From Apodospora peruviana (Eukaryota > Ascomycota > Sordariomycetes > Sordariales > Lasiosphaeriaceae), in assembly GCA_033439685.1 (NCBI GenBank), contig JAUEDM010000002.1, positions 5,828,001-5,892,000 on the forward strand: a stretch of DNA of 64,000 nt, given 5' to 3'. Within the stretch, counting starts at the first letter, position 1. Every line of letters begins with the position of its first letter. Made by a program: the position numbers and the translations under genes. The notes under the pieces were generated by a model. That model made no database searches, had not been told where the DNA came from, and saw only the letters and a list, made by a program, of their open reading frames with translations. Below, in pieces: positions 1 to 12,203 of this stretch.

Positions 1-268
1 CGAGCGTGGCACCGTCAATGGCACCGGCAAAGCCTTTGAAGGCGCCCTTGTAGACGTGGTCGGCCTTCTTCTTGAGCTTACCAACGGCCGTGGTCACGGC
101 CTCCTCGCTGGCTCCGGACTTGAACTTGACGATGTACTTGCCAGGCACAATCTCGACGCCGCGGGGCTGGATGATGGGCGCGCGCTTGTCGATCGGTCCG
201 GCATCCGGAACAGGGGCCGGGGCGGCCAGGGCCAGGGGCAAGAGAGCGAGGAGGGTAGACACAAGCAT
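1..268 (-). CDS. Subtilisin-like serine protease, N-terminal part (cut by window edge)
   Basis: Only the first 89 codons are inside the window; the gene runs off the left edge. The start at 268 is followed by a hydrophobic secretion signal (MLVSTLLALLPLALAAPAP) and then an inhibitor I9-type propeptide: 'VPGKYIVKFKSG' near residues 42-53 and a stretch ending 'YKGAFKGFAGAIDG'. This is the usual start of proteinase K-type secreted peptidases of family S8, in which the propeptide acts as folding chaperone and inhibitor until it is cleaved off. The catalytic Asp/His/Ser domain is not visible, so the class rests on the signal peptide and propeptide alone. Other I9-bearing proteins, such as short standalone I9 inhibitors, cannot be fully excluded. 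Confidence 0.85.
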   Translation of the reverse strand, partial: MLVSTLLALLPLALAAPAPVPDAGPIDKRAPIIQPRGVEIVPGKYIVKFKSGASEEAVTTAVGKLKKKADHVYKGAFKGFAGAIDGATL

Positions 269-802
269 GTTTGCAGATCAGAAGAATTACCTGTGGAGTA
301 GGGTCTGAAGATGATGGGATGAGAGCTGGTGATGATCAGGAATATGACTTCATGAGATGGGGCAAGCGAGGATATTTATCTACATCATAGGTAGGCACTC
401 TATGTTGTTCGTCGATCTACGAGTAGGCCGTGGTTGGGTTAGGGAAGTCCATCGACCTTCCGGAACGAGAGATGGCCACCTGAGAGCAAGCAAGCCAAGA
501 TGGGCTTTGGCGACATACGGAAGGAGTATGTGGCGATTCGTCGATCGGGAGACACAAGGGAACTTGTTACTGCACCGTAGGTCTCGGCGTCGCGGTGTAC
601 AGAGGGCCATCCGGGCCAGGACGGGCAGGACACCTTCCAGGTTCGGGTTGTCTCTCCGCCGGCGACTGGATCTCGCAGTGGTGTGGTGGCGCGCGGGTGC
701 TCCCGAGTCTACCTAGAGCAGCAAGCTCTACTGACTGTACCGTAAGTAGGTTGGGGCAAAGACACATCGATAATACCTGACATATTGGGCTCTAGTAGCC
801 GT

Positions 803-840
803 GCTGGACCGGACCAACTGCGCTGGACCGGACCAACTGC
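803..840. repeat. 19-bp perfect tandem duplication
   Basis: The unit GCTGGACCGGACCAACTGC is present twice, head to tail and without mismatch (803-821 and 822-840). It also contains an internal GGACC doublet. No gene overlaps it. Confidence 0.9.
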
Positions 841-977
841 GCCGATCATTCCAGAAGGACCCTTGCATGATGCCACCCAGAGTGATATGTGAGGTCGCCG
901 TGGGTGGTGCGGGATGCCAAGTTTTCGAGAAGCAAAACATGGAAAGACAAGGTTATGGGTTGGGAGATGAGCGAATA

Positions 978-1001
978 GGGGGGGGGGGGGGGGGGGGGGG
1001 G
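978..1001. repeat. Poly-G tract, 24 bases
   Basis: An uninterrupted run of 24 G lies in non-coding DNA. Long G runs are uncommon in fungal genomes. The exact length is doubtful because homopolymers are prone to read and assembly error. Confidence 0.85.
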
Positions 1002-4000
1002 AGGTTCAAGTTGGATGAGGTAAGTGCGTGCTCGGACTACCTAGGTCTAGCTCACTGGTATATTCCGTACAGTAGTAGGTTTCGGCGTCCAAGGTCTTAG
1101 GTGCCAGTGGATAATTTGCTTGAGGAGGAATCCTGGAGAGCAAAGGAGCTAGCAAACAAGGTAGCCTCGGTATTCGGCTACGGTACGATGGGGCCTAGGG
1201 ATTTGTCGATATGACGAGATTGAAGGGGTGCGGCGGGAGTTGATAGTGGAGGCGGGAGTTGGAGTTGCTTGGCCTTGGGCTTCAATGCGAGCGATATCTC
1301 GATGCAACGCTGTCAGGGGTCTGGGCCAGGGGGGTCTTGTGATGGCGCGATCGGTTGGTTCCACAGCGGGCGGCACCTAATCGGTGGCGTTGACCGTGGG
1401 CTGCCAAGATGTGTGGGGGGGAAGTGATCTGCCGACAGGTGGTCAAAGGGTTGTTGGTCTCTTCAGTCGAGCCACAGCGTCCAGTTACTCCCCAGTCACT
1501 TCTTCACCAACGTGGCAGGTGGTATGGGAACCAAAGATCACCGGCCGTGCCAGCTCCCCCCCCAAGACTCGCTACCAGCAGTCGACTACGACCGTGAAGG
1601 CGGCAGCTCCTGATCATGGCTTAGGACGACTGATAAGCCGAAGGCGAGTTTGTGTTGCAGGTAATGTCAGTATTAAACTCGACCCTGGATGTCGGATATT
1701 CCATCATATTATTAACCGAGAACGCCCAAGGTCCCAGGACCGGGTTTCACCTACGGTCGGATATTAGGAAATATATTGTTATACAGATTTATTTTGGGCG
1801 TGAATGTTTGAGGCGCTCCTGGTATTCGCCGCTTCGGTTCCTGCATCTCCAATGCTTCTTTTGCGGGTCTTTGTCATCGGCAATCGTTTCCACATGATTG
1901 CATCTTCGGATTGGTGAAGAGACAAGCGTGATAACGGCGACGACTCCATGGTGGACACATGCGACTGGTTGCCGTCCTCAGCTGCGAATAAAGACACGCC
2001 ATTTGCTCAACCTCGCAACCTTATCACAGGTCGCCTTCCTTATCGGGCAATTGGCCGTTGCACTTGTTTACCTCCCCCATCTCTTAGCTCGTGCCCAACT
2101 CCGGCTCCGGACGCTGCCTGTCTGCCTACAGCTTGCTCCGTACAAGCTCCTTGCTTCCCCAGACCCGACCCCCACCAGCTCGTGTGTGTGGCTTCACCTA
2201 CCCCAACGTGCCCAAGCTCCCTCCTGTGCTCTCCAAGCTGAGCCACAAAGTGCCGGATGGGGGAAGAAAGCCTTGATGCTGTGCAACCCAACCTTGGGCC
2301 AGTTACGTGCGATGGACATTTGGAGCTGCCCAATGCGGAAGAATGGGCTGCTATTGATACATATAGTCGTGAGATATGGGCGCCATGGCATCAGACCTCT
2401 AACTGAAGGAATCAATCGATTTCGTCACGACATGACTAATTCTCTGAGGCTGAAGGCCTAGGTACCTAACCGGTGTGTCTCGTGAGATAAGATCTGTACG
2501 CTCCGAGCGAGCCGCCTCCCGCCGAGCTAAGCTCTTTGGCTAGATTCCTCTATGCAAGCCACGCGAAGCGCTGTTCAGTTTCCAGCTTCCCCGGTGTAAG
2601 CCATAATAACCTGTGGCGTACTGCCTGAGACAGAACTATTGATTTCCTGCTTCAACACAGCAACTATAACCACATGACCAAGCTTTCTTGACCACTACCT
2701 GGCATTGTCCGCTTAGTATACGGAATATCGGCCAACTAAACCTCCTTCGTGTTTAGCGCGATCAAAAACCAAGAATCCTCCAGCCTTACCTGGCTTAAGA
2801 TAATGGTATACACCACTATCAACAACCCCACGACCTGTCAACTTGTCAATAAGGTATGCCTTCATGCATGGAAGGTCAGTCTGTATGCGTCTCGAAGAAT
2901 ATCCCTCAACCTACGGACCATCCCATTGCAAGTGATAGCTTAGTTGAAGATCCTCGCCATAAACAATTCTCCAATCATTGCTGTGTGCCTTGATCCTTGA
3001 TTCAGAGTTTAAATTCCAGGATCTCACTGCATAATAGTTGCAGAACTGATGTCAAGGCTGCAGCCCCTACATGAGGAAGGGTGGGAGGGTCTCCCACACC
3101 TCCACCATCCCTATCCTGTGCTCCCCGTTCCTGCACGGTCTGCACCTTCTAATTTTATCAAAACCATGTGGGGTGTCAGGAGACTACGGATACCGGGTGT
3201 GCCTGATAGAGTTGTCAAGTCAATCAATGTGAATCACTAGTTCGTCCGGATCAGATCGACATATAGTAGGTCCATCTGCCAAGCTTGAACATGCCTTACC
3301 ACCTTATTGCCTACCCTCATGTTCGATAGGTCTACCTGTAGCATATTGACAGCCACGTACATCTATCCAAGACCAGACCGGTCATCACTTGCCAAAGGAA
3401 AATCCCGCAACGCATGCAGCAATACAGATCAAGTTGGTGATACTAGTGAGCTTTCTTGAACTGCTTCGGATCCGCCCAATGCTCGAGATAGCTCGAGAGT
3501 GTTTGACGCAAAGAGACCTGGCTGCATTACTGAAGCAACTATCCACGAGCTCACCTGCCTCATCAAACTTAGCGTTGAGTGGCGTTGACTGGCTCTCCAC
3601 TAAGGCAACATCGCCAACTCCAACCCGGGCATGAAGCATTCGGAAGGGTCGAATCGTCAAGATAAGGCAGCTAGATACCTACCTTGCATATTCAATATGA
3701 TATTAAGTTCATGACTGCCAGAAACGAATATCATGGCAACCGCTTCAACTCAAGATGGAGACATACATCATATACGAAGTATGAGCCAAGACATTCGGAG
3801 AGCCTCCTCTGTCATCTTAGTCTAGAGTAGTGCGCCTCAAGACAACAAAAGAGTCACGCAACTCGACAAGAAATGATCACTTAATCTGCAAGGCATCGAT
3901 AGTCTCAGACGCCACGTTTGATCAGCATGGAATTTCATGGACGCACGATGTTAGACAAAACGGTCAAACCCTAGTGTCACCATCTTCATTTAGACCGAGT

Positions 4001-6175
4001 TTCAACGACTTCTAGTTCATGGCAAGACTACATACACAGTCTCAATCTATCTAGCACCTTCTCCCGACTTCTATCATCAGAGTCTGCTTCATCGCGTTCC
4101 TGTATTTTGATGAACCTGCCGATACTACCTTCTGCTTTTTTGTAAGATGGCTTGTATCTCGGTCGCATGTCTTGGCCACTTGGCTAAAAAACAACTTGCG
4201 ATTGCTTCTATCCACGGACTTTTGTGGCAAGACAATGCCCCATGTGGTTCATTCGGCCTATGGAAATCTGACGAGCCTCCTAGACTAACCGGCAGTCAAG
4301 ATTATTTGTGGCGTGCGCTCTGATTCATCGTGTTTGTTTTCTAGTTTCACCACGGTGGTTTCAGCCATAGAACGAACCATATAGGGAAAGTTCTGGCAAA
4401 ATGCGCGCTTGTCTGAGTATACGGCGAACTATGTAAATTGCACATATCCTCCTCTTTCGAGGGCGGGCTTCGACAACTCAGCTGACCGACCTTATTAGGA
4501 CTGACTTATCACTTGACTTCCCCTTTTCATATCTGTGCATCTGTTATCGTCTCATTTATCCGCACCTAAGTTAATGATGTGAGCTCGGGACCCACATTGT
4601 CCTAACCAGTTCTTCCTTCACTCCTCGTAATCGCACCAATCCATATAAAGCCCCCTCACTTTCTGTTACACAAACATCTATACTCGTACTTGCAAACATC
4701 CACACACAATTCCGGATGGCCTAGCCTTACGTCTCAACTTGTATTAGGCAAAGCAGTAAAAAGCATTTGAAAAACTGCACATGACGTGAATCATTCTTGG
4801 CCGCAATTCGTCTTGTGCGTCTCTGTACTTGGCCTCCTCCACAAAAGAGAAGAGTTTCCAGACGACACCACGAGGAGGTGACAGAGTCCGGCTTCGTCGG
4901 CCAGGGCATCGACGCCATTGCCAATACGTCTATGAGAGAGGAATGAGGGCTGGCAAGCTGGACATATCCATGTCGGTATGATTTACAAGCAAGTTACCTC
5001 TTCCAACAATGCGAAGTGGAAGCACGAGCTCGACGGGTTGTAAGCATCGTCGAAAGTATCGAAGCACCGGGCTCACTGCCTTCCTTCCTTCCATCACCAA
5101 TCCATCCACAGTCGTGAAGGTGCACACTGAGACCTACGTCGAAAAGATGCACACAGTCAAAGCAGGTCTCGGGCGTGTATCTTCACGACGGTGAATAGGT
5201 TGGTAATGGAAGGATGAAAGCGAGCGAATCCCGGAGATTTGATACTCTCGACGATGTTCACAAACTGTCGAGCTCTGCCTTCTACTTCTCACTGTTGGAA
5301 GAGGTAGCTAGCCTGCTAGCCACACCGATAATGATATTCTGAGACTGCCACCCCAATTTCCTCACTCGGCAAACGCAATGGGCATGGTTCATGCGCTCGA
5401 AAAGAAGTTGTTGGCCGGTTCTGGAGACCTCTTCTCTCTATTTAACCACCACCTGGCCGCTGTCCTGTCACATGCTGGCGTCTGTATTGCTCACGTTAGT
5501 GTCCAATGATGACGCCCATAATACCCTGTAGCGCCTTGTTATGACAGGTGATATCAGATCAATGATGCTTTCTTCCGAACAAGACTGTCGTGTTCGACTT
5601 CATGTTAGGGCACATGTGGAGGGGTTCGCGCAACACAGAGCTCCAACAAACTCCAGAGACTAAATAATCACTCGGACTTCTAACAGTCATATCACTTATG
5701 AAGTGCGGATGGTTACGTTGATTCAGATCTCTACGCCACTATGCCGAAGCCGAACTCCGGCTGCCGGCTGCCGGCTGCAGAGGGATGTCCGCTCTGAGAC
5801 CACCACTATCGTTTATATAAATAGAAGCTTGGTGTTCCACATTGACATCGCCCTGCGCTTCAGTCATACTTCACTGGAGGTGCCATCACACACAAGTGCA
5901 TAATGAACGAAAGTCAATTCCAACCAAACCCGGACTAACTCCAGTCTAACCAACAAAAAAAATAGTATCCAATATCACTCCACACACCTCAGTATCCAAG
6001 AGACTTCCCAACCTGCGATCTAGCTACTCATGTATGGGTGTATATGACGACGAACGGGTATCCAATTTACAATTCCTTTTCTCAGCGCCTTGCCGGTTTA
6101 TTTTGTCTCCCAACGATGCTCCCACCCCAATATGCAACTCCCAGCGCCCCCAAATGACCTAGGCAGGCGAAGTAC

Positions 6176-7825
6176 TCAGCTATACCAAGTAGCCTTCTTC
6201 CCGTCCTCGATACTGTAAAGCAACCTGCACTTCTCCATCTGGCAGACATGTTTCCTCTCCAGGTTCTTAAACTTCGGGCCCAACGGCCCCGTGGTGTAAT
6301 GGTATTCCCCAAACAGGCGCCACTGGCGCTGATCGCTGAGCGGGTACGTGTCGTCGCCCCAGTAGCCCTCGAAATGGAACCACGAGGTTGGTAGGTCCGG
6401 GTTCTTGGCGGCGGGCACGAGACTCGTTCGCTCCAGCGGGGGCGGGTCACGCGCCGCCTCGTCGCGGTCGACCTCGTAGTCGTACCAGAACGCATAGTTA
6501 TTGAGCGCGGGGTCCCAAAGCGGGCCCTTGTCCGTGATGTCCTTTAGCATCTTGAACGGCAGGACGTAGGGGTGCATGCCGGGGGAAGCGTACATGGCGT
6601 GGCTGCCGACGGCCGAGTAGATGACGGGCCGTGCGGGCCCGCCGCCCTTTGGAAGACGCTTCTCGAGCGCTTGCCACGCGTAGGCCTGGCCGCCGGCGTG
6701 CTCCGACAGGAACATGGCGCGCGGGCTACCATTCTCAAAGCGCACCATGCAGTGCTCCCAGTCGCCGACGTGGTTACCGAAGCGGATATTGAGCACGGTC
6801 TGTCCGAGGTTGTAGCTGTAAAAGAAAAACCAGAAGGCGTCGACGATGCCGGCGCCCTTGTCGACGAGCACGAGGACGGCGGGGCCGTCGGAGTAGCCGC
6901 TCTTGTTATGCTTCTTGGCGTCTTCCTTCTTGGCGTTCATCGTGTCAAACGATCCGACGATTGGACGTTGTCCGTCCCGTTTCTCGACTGGTCTTCGCGG
7001 TCGACCGGTCTTTCTTCTCGGGTCGGCTATCCGGTTTGGTGGGTGCTCCTTGTCGGCGTCCCACCACGTTGTCCCGTCAGACGGCCGTTTGCGATCACGC
7101 CAACCATCCTGATCATCATCATCACCACCTGCCTCGCCGTCGTCCTCATCGTCATCATCGTCGAAAGGAACGGGCTTGCCGACACGGTTATGCAGCCATT
7201 CCGGCCGGCTCTCCACATTGTCGGCACTGGACAAGAAGATAGTATCCTTCTCGGCATTTAATCTTCCCAAGTTCAGCAAATCCACCGGCTTGGTAACATT
7301 GACCAGCTCCCCATCCTCAAACGGGCGCATGTGCTGAACATGTTCGGCAATATCCGACGGCCAGAAGTTCTCGCCAGAGTACAGATGCACCAGCGGCGCA
7401 TGTGCAAGGACGTAATCGGGAACCTCGTTCATGATCTTGGCTGTTGTCGTACCAAATTTGTCCTTGCCATCGACCGACGCAGTCTCCCAACTCGCCACAC
7501 CCTCCTTTCCGAACCGCAGTCCAGTGCTCAACCCTATCGCAAACAGCTTCATCAACTCCATCTTCAGATCCCCGCCGTTATCCCCACCATCGACCGGAAG
7601 CGCCGGCGCATCCCATTTGATATGCTGTATCCCACAGAGCCCCAGCCAGCGACACGCCTGCCGGTCGACCCAGTATGGCGACGAGTTGACCCATTGTTCA
7701 TCTCGTTGGCGCTCGTCGGCGTCGGGCGCAACGGGCTTGATCAGTTGCGGGAGCAACCAGAGGAGGAAGACGACGGTCGAGATGAATGTGAGCGCAATCA
7801 CCGCTCGCCGGATGTAGTAGACCAT
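6176..7825 (-). CDS. vps62: VPS62-like (vacuolar protein sorting-associated 62 family) membrane protein
   Basis: A single-exon gene of 549 residues. Residues 8-30 form one membrane anchor (hydrophobic run ending LLWLLPQLIKP). A very acidic low-complexity linker of Asp/Glu runs lies near residues 225-245. The C-terminal half carries the family signature: 'GNHVGDWEHCMVRFENG', 'MFLSEHAGGQAY', 'PVIYSAVGSHAMYASPG' and 'WDPALNNYAFWYD'. Yeast VPS62 is linked to cytoplasm-to-vacuole protein targeting; the biochemical role of the family is unsettled. Assignment to the family is strong, the process is inferred. The start at 7825 is favoured because it puts the anchor at the extreme N-terminus. The gene points away from the TFIIIC subunit gene upstream. 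Confidence 0.85.
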   Translation of the reverse strand: MVYYIRRAVIALTFISTVVFLLWLLPQLIKPVAPDADERQRDEQWVNSSPYWVDRQACRWLGLCGIQHIKWDAPALPVDGGDNGGDLKMELMKLFAIGLSTGLRFGKEGVASWETASVDGKDKFGTTTAKIMNEVPDYVLAHAPLVHLYSGENFWPSDIAEHVQHMRPFEDGELVNVTKPVDLLNLGRLNAEKDTIFLSSADNVESRPEWLHNRVGKPVPFDDDDDEDDGEAGGDDDDQDGWRDRKRPSDGTTWWDADKEHPPNRIADPRRKTGRPRRPVEKRDGQRPIVGSFDTMNAKKEDAKKHNKSGYSDGPAVLVLVDKGAGIVDAFWFFFYSYNLGQTVLNIRFGNHVGDWEHCMVRFENGSPRAMFLSEHAGGQAYAWQALEKRLPKGGGPARPVIYSAVGSHAMYASPGMHPYVLPFKMLKDITDKGPLWDPALNNYAFWYDYEVDRDEAARDPPPLERTSLVPAAKNPDLPTSWFHFEGYWGDDTYPLSDQRQWRLFGEYHYTTGPLGPKFKNLERKHVCQMEKCRLLYSIEDGKKATWYS

Positions 7826-8684
7826 TTCGATCGCAAATCTCTGCGACGAAAGAGCAACTGCAGGTCTCTCGAGTGCAGCCGAAGCGCGGAAGCCCTGGTG
7901 TTATTCAGGACACGGCTGGTTCGGGGCGCGGGCTTGGTCGGTCGCAAAGGTCGGATCGGACGGTCAGCCGAATTTAGCGGCTGGGTGGGCAAGTCGTGGG
8001 GAATAGATGCATTGGAGAGTAGGCTGAGGAAGAGGTTGGAGGATGGAGAGTACAGGAATAACGATAATGAGTGTAAAATGCCCCAAAAGGCGTCTGACAT
8101 TAAGCTGATGGATGGGTCTAGTTCACGATTCACCGCAGAGAGCGGCGGGATGGCGGGAACATGTTAGGTTGGGCGGGCACCGAGGGCAAACCAGGTTTCA
8201 GGGCACATTGTACGTAAGCCAAGGGATGTACTCGGAACTCTTATCGATTGCTAGGATACAAACTAAAGCAGGTATCGAGTACTTCAAAGACGCACAATTA
8301 GTAAGCGAATGGCGCTGGCTGACCACTCAGCTGCCGCCGCTCATGGTGCCTGACAGGGCACACGGGACCCTTCGCCCCGCTTGCATCTGCCAAACAGACA
8401 GGGCAGGTTTGTTGGAAGATGATCCTTGTCTGGGATCACTGCGGAGTGCGAATTGCAACGCCGAAATACCTCTTGGGAAAATATCGTGAACCCAAGCTGT
8501 GTTCAGCTCTCACACTCCAATTCAGCCGGAGTACCTAAGGGGTAAATGTCCACATCAGAGGATCAAATGCGTCAGGACGCGAAGTATGATCACGTCGCTC
8601 GGCAGTTAAAATACCTCAGAATGAAAGACATCTTGGCAACTGGTCTGGCTGCGGCGGCTGGTGACGTTATGTTTCCCCCACACC
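7826..8684. other. Intergenic, 5' side of the VPS62-like gene
   Basis: Nothing beyond the presumed promoter and leader of the VPS62-like gene and the 3' flank of the TFIIIC subunit gene. No RNA gene or repeat stands out. Confidence 0.5.
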
Positions 8685-9886
8685 CTAACCACCTTGGGAG
8701 TGGCCAGGCAGATCATCCCACCTCGCGGGTGTCGGGGTGGAGGTCACTGTTCCCTCGGCATTCTGGGATTGATGTGTCCCAGCTGGACTCTGGCGTCTAA
8801 CCAACAGCGGCCGTCTCACACGCGGTCGCGATCCCGGTCCTCCTCTCCGCGCCCGAGGCCGTCCTGCAGCACTTGGTTCCGGGTGTGTCCTTTGCCTCGC
8901 GATATACAGCTCTTCGACACTCAACGAGGAGTCCTCGTCGGCTCTCCTGTGGTGGCGCAACCTCAGGTTTCGTTCATAATCAGTTTGAAGCTTCCTCCTA
9001 CGACGTTCCTCCTCCACGTCATCCACCATGAGCTTGTTGTGTTTCGTTTCCAGAGGTTGAATGGTAACCTCGTCCGTCTCACCGCGCTTGCGTTTCAGCG
9101 CGATCAAATCCTCGAGGAAATGCGCCTGCGGCTGTCGCTGGCCGCTCTTGTCGCCGCCAACGTGAACATAAATGCCGCCATTGCGCTTATACCGCTCCGG
9201 AATATCGTCTGCCGTGTCGTAACTATCCAGGGTTTCTTCCACCGTGTTCATCTTTTGGAGGTCTTCTTTGGACGCCAGCGTGACTTCTTTGAAGTTTACC
9301 CTTGCCGCGCTGGCCGCCAGTAGGTCAAAATTCCGACCGAGATCGCGAACAACAGGAAGCGGGTTGCTCTCATCGTGTTTTGTGAAAATCATCTCGGTGC
9401 CGATGTTCTCGCACCATGTGCCACGGAAAACATGATTACGATACGAGACAACTGGCTCCTTGGAGTGGAGGTCCAAGATCTGTATTTCTTCGACCGTATA
9501 CTTGTTCGCCTCTGCCGAGTTCGTGTTCGCCTTTGTGTGTTGTTCGAGTAATGGGTCAATCGGGGGTTCAGGCTGCTCGTCTGGGATACCAATATTGTCG
9601 AGCTCGTTGAGCTCGCGATCTGGGCGTGCTCCGTCTTGCATATCTTCGAGTCGCTGATCGGGCGCGTTGAAGAGCGGATTGTACCATACTCGGTAGCCAC
9701 TTCTAGTATTACTCACGACGTCCTCTGTTTTCCGCTCGAGGAAATCGCGGATCGAGAGGTCCAAAGTCAGGTAGTAGGTCTGTTGCTAGTCAGCGGGGCG
9801 TCGAAAGGAAGAAATGCTCGTGTAGGATGCTGGACCTCTCTCTCCGTCGCGGAGTACTCGTACTCCCACTCATCTTCGTCGTCCAT
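8685..9886 (-). CDS. sfc7: TFIIIC tau55/Sfc7-like subunit (RNA polymerase III factor)
   Basis: Two exons on the minus strand, 9886-9836 and 9779-8685, joined across a 56-nt intron (GTCCAG...AACAG); 381 residues. The N-terminus reads MDDEDEWEYEYSATERE and then, after the splice, TYYLTLDLSIRDFLE, a typical start for this family. The TFIIIC triple-barrel region follows near residues 100-180, with 'PVVSYRNHVFRGTWCENIGTEMIFT' as the clearest block. TFIIIC binds the A and B boxes of tRNA genes and recruits TFIIIB. The C-terminal 150 residues are Arg-rich and low in complexity; the last part could be trimmed by an intron I did not find. It shares a 581-bp divergent promoter with HIS7. Confidence 0.82.
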
Positions 9887-10353
9887 GCTAAATATCGGAG
9901 TTTCGAAATGGAGGCCGGCCCCAATTGAGCTCTGGGAGTCCCGATTCTGCGACCGAAGGTGGAAATCAGCTGTAAGCTTGTATCCGTAATCGGTACTGGT
10001 AACTGAAGGTTGAAGATGCAGTTTGGTTATGGAGTGCGTGCGAGTTGGTCGGGGTACTGGGTCAATGCGGTGAAATATCGAAGATGATAATTGCGGATGA
10101 TATTTGGTTCTCTTCAGGTCGCTAACAAAATGTCTTTACCATTTCATTTGAAAATGTGAGAAGGTTTGAAGAGATGGCGACAGCTCGGGGGGCATCGCGG
10201 CCGGAAAGTAAATATTAGCGGTCGCAACTGGCAGAACAGCCCACCCCGGTTGCTCCCCTGCATGTGCTCGAAAGATGGCGGGGCAGCTTCTATCACAGGC
10301 CGACCCCGCCATCGCGACCGCTGGGCTTGAAGATTTTCAGCCCGGTTCAATGT

Positions 10354-10360
10354 TGACTCA
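10354..10360. promoter_or_regulatory. Cpc1/Gcn4-type site (TGACTCA) upstream of HIS7
   Basis: A perfect palindromic TGACTCA lies 108 bp before the HIS7 start codon, within the divergent HIS7/TFIIIC promoter (9887-10467). This is the known binding site of the bZIP activators Cpc1 (Neurospora) and Gcn4 (yeast) that raise amino acid biosynthesis genes on starvation. Direct regulation is inferred from the site and the gene it precedes. Confidence 0.65.
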
Positions 10361-10467
10361 CCCACACCCACTAGTATTCTTCACTCGGCAACATCATCGA
10401 CTCTTCAACAAGGATCCTGACGGAATTTGTGTTTTGGTGTTTAGGACATAGGTACACATCAGTCACA

Positions 10468-12203
10468 ATGCCAAAGGTCCACCTCCTCGACTATGTCGCC
10501 GGAAACGTGCGCAGTCTCGTCAATGCCATCGAGAAGTGCGGGTACGAGGTCGAATGGGTCCGGTCACCGGAGGAGGTTGCCAATGCTGAAGTACGATTTA
10601 CTTCCTAACCCCTTGATATTGTATAAGAACCAGTGATAGCTAATATTCTCCTGTTTAACAGAAACTAATACTCCCCGGCGTCGGCCACTTCGGCCACTGT
10701 CTCTCCCAATTATCCTCCGCCGGCTATGTCCCCGCTCTGCGCGCCCACATCGATGCTGGCAAACCCTTCATGGGCATCTGTGTCGGATTGCAGGCCCTCT
10801 TCTCGAGCTCCGCCGAAGATCCCCAGTGCTCCGGCCTGGACCTCGTTCCCGGCACGCTCGATCGTTTCGACGACTCTTCTAAATCAGTCCCCCACATCGG
10901 CTGGAACAATGCGTCCTGCCCCACGAACCCAACCCTTTACGACCTGCGACCGAGCTCCAAGTACTACTATGTCCACTCCTACAAGTACACGTACAAGAAA
11001 GGCGTGCTAGAAAACCTCGGCTGGGCCGTCGCGACAGCTACGTATGGCGGCGAGACCTTTGTGGGCGCTGTCGCAAAAGGAAATATCCTAGCCACGCAGT
11101 TCCACCCCGAAAAGAGCGGCGTTGCCGGTCTAAGGGTTATCCGCGCGTTTTTGGACGGGTCAGGAGCCAAGGCACTCGCGTTCAACCCACCACAGATCGT
11201 CAATGGCGGTGGTTCAGATGAGTTGGTGGCCTCCTCAGAGGGCCTGACCCGCCGCGTCATCGCCTGCCTCGACGTGCGCACCAACGACCAGGGCGACCTG
11301 GTAGTCACAAAGGGGGACCAGTACGACGTGCGCGAAAAGTCGAGCGACAGGTCCGTCCGCAACCTGGGCAAGCCCGTCGAGATGGCGAAGCGGTACTACG
11401 AGCAGGGCGCCGATGAGGTGACATTTTTGAACATCACATCCTTCCGCGACTGCCCGGTCGCCGATCTACCGATGCTCGAGATCCTGCGTAAGACGTCCGA
11501 GACGGTGTTTGTGCCGCTGACGATAGGCGGCGGCATCCGCGACACGGTGGACGTGGACGGGACCAAAGTCTCCGCACTCGAGATCGCGACCATGTACTTC
11601 AAGAGTGGCGCCGACAAGGTGTCGATCGGAAGTGATGCCGTGTTGGCTGCCGAGGAGTACTACAACGGCGGCAAGACGCTGTTTGGAAATACCGCCATCG
11701 AGCAGATCAGCAAAGCGTATGGCAACCAGGCTGTCGTCGTGAGCGTGGATCCCAAGCGGGTCTACGTGCCCAAGCAGGACGCCACGCGACACGCGACGAT
11801 CAAGACGCAGTTTCCCGGTCCCAAGGGCGAGGAGTACTGCTGGTACGCGTGTACGATCAAGGGCGGACGGGAGACGAGAGATTTAGACGTTGTCGAGCTT
11901 ACACAAGCGGTCGAGGCGATGGGCGCCGGAGAGATTTTGCTTAATTGCATAGACAAAGATGGTACGAATAGCGGGTTTGACTTGGAACTAATTACACAGG
12001 TCAAAGAGGCGATAAGGATACCGGTTATTTCGAGCAGCGGAGCCGGCAATCCGGGCCACTTCCAAGAGGTATTTGAGAAGACCACGACGGACGCTGCGCT
12101 GGGTGCCGGTATGTTTCACAGGGGAGAGTATACCGTCCAGCAAGTAAAAGACTATTTGGGCGAACGCGGTCTGGTGGTTAGGCAATTTGAAGGGGATTTT
12201 TAA
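10468..12203 (+). CDS. his7: Imidazole glycerol phosphate synthase, bifunctional HisH-HisF (HIS7)
   Basis: Exons 10468-10590 and 10662-12203 with a 71-nt intron; 554 residues, the normal size for the fungal fusion enzyme. The N-terminal class I glutamine amidotransferase domain shows 'PGVGHFGHCLS', the nucleophile Cys in 'MGICVGLQ' (about residue 81) and the catalytic His/Glu in 'HPEKSG' (about residues 189-191). The cyclase (HisF) barrel starts at 'RRVIACLDVRTN' and includes 'VPLTIGGGIRD' and 'EILLNCIDKDGTNSGFD'. The enzyme uses glutamine-derived ammonia to turn PRFAR into imidazole glycerol phosphate plus AICAR, step five of histidine synthesis and a link to purines. It acts in the cytosol. 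A Gcn4-type site lies in the promoter. Confidence 0.97.

Larger units (their letters stand above)
269..6175. other. Gene-poor 5.9 kb stretch
   Basis: I see no convincing gene here. Open frames are short, lack family motifs and have no consistent codon bias. The first few hundred bases are the promoter of the protease at the left edge. The stretch holds a 24-base G run (978-1001), a 19-bp tandem duplication (803-840) and two promoter-like patches with TATA-type motifs near 4642 and 5812 that do not lead into a long frame. Confidence 0.6.

Noticed and set aside
1898..2461. 187-codon plus-strand frame
   Set aside because: No family motif, no splice context and amino acid composition typical of chance frames in GC-balanced DNA; competing frames on both strands.
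6572..7261. 229-codon plus-strand frame with a His-rich stretch
   Set aside because: Antisense to the VPS62-like gene; the His run is the complement of the Asp-rich linker.
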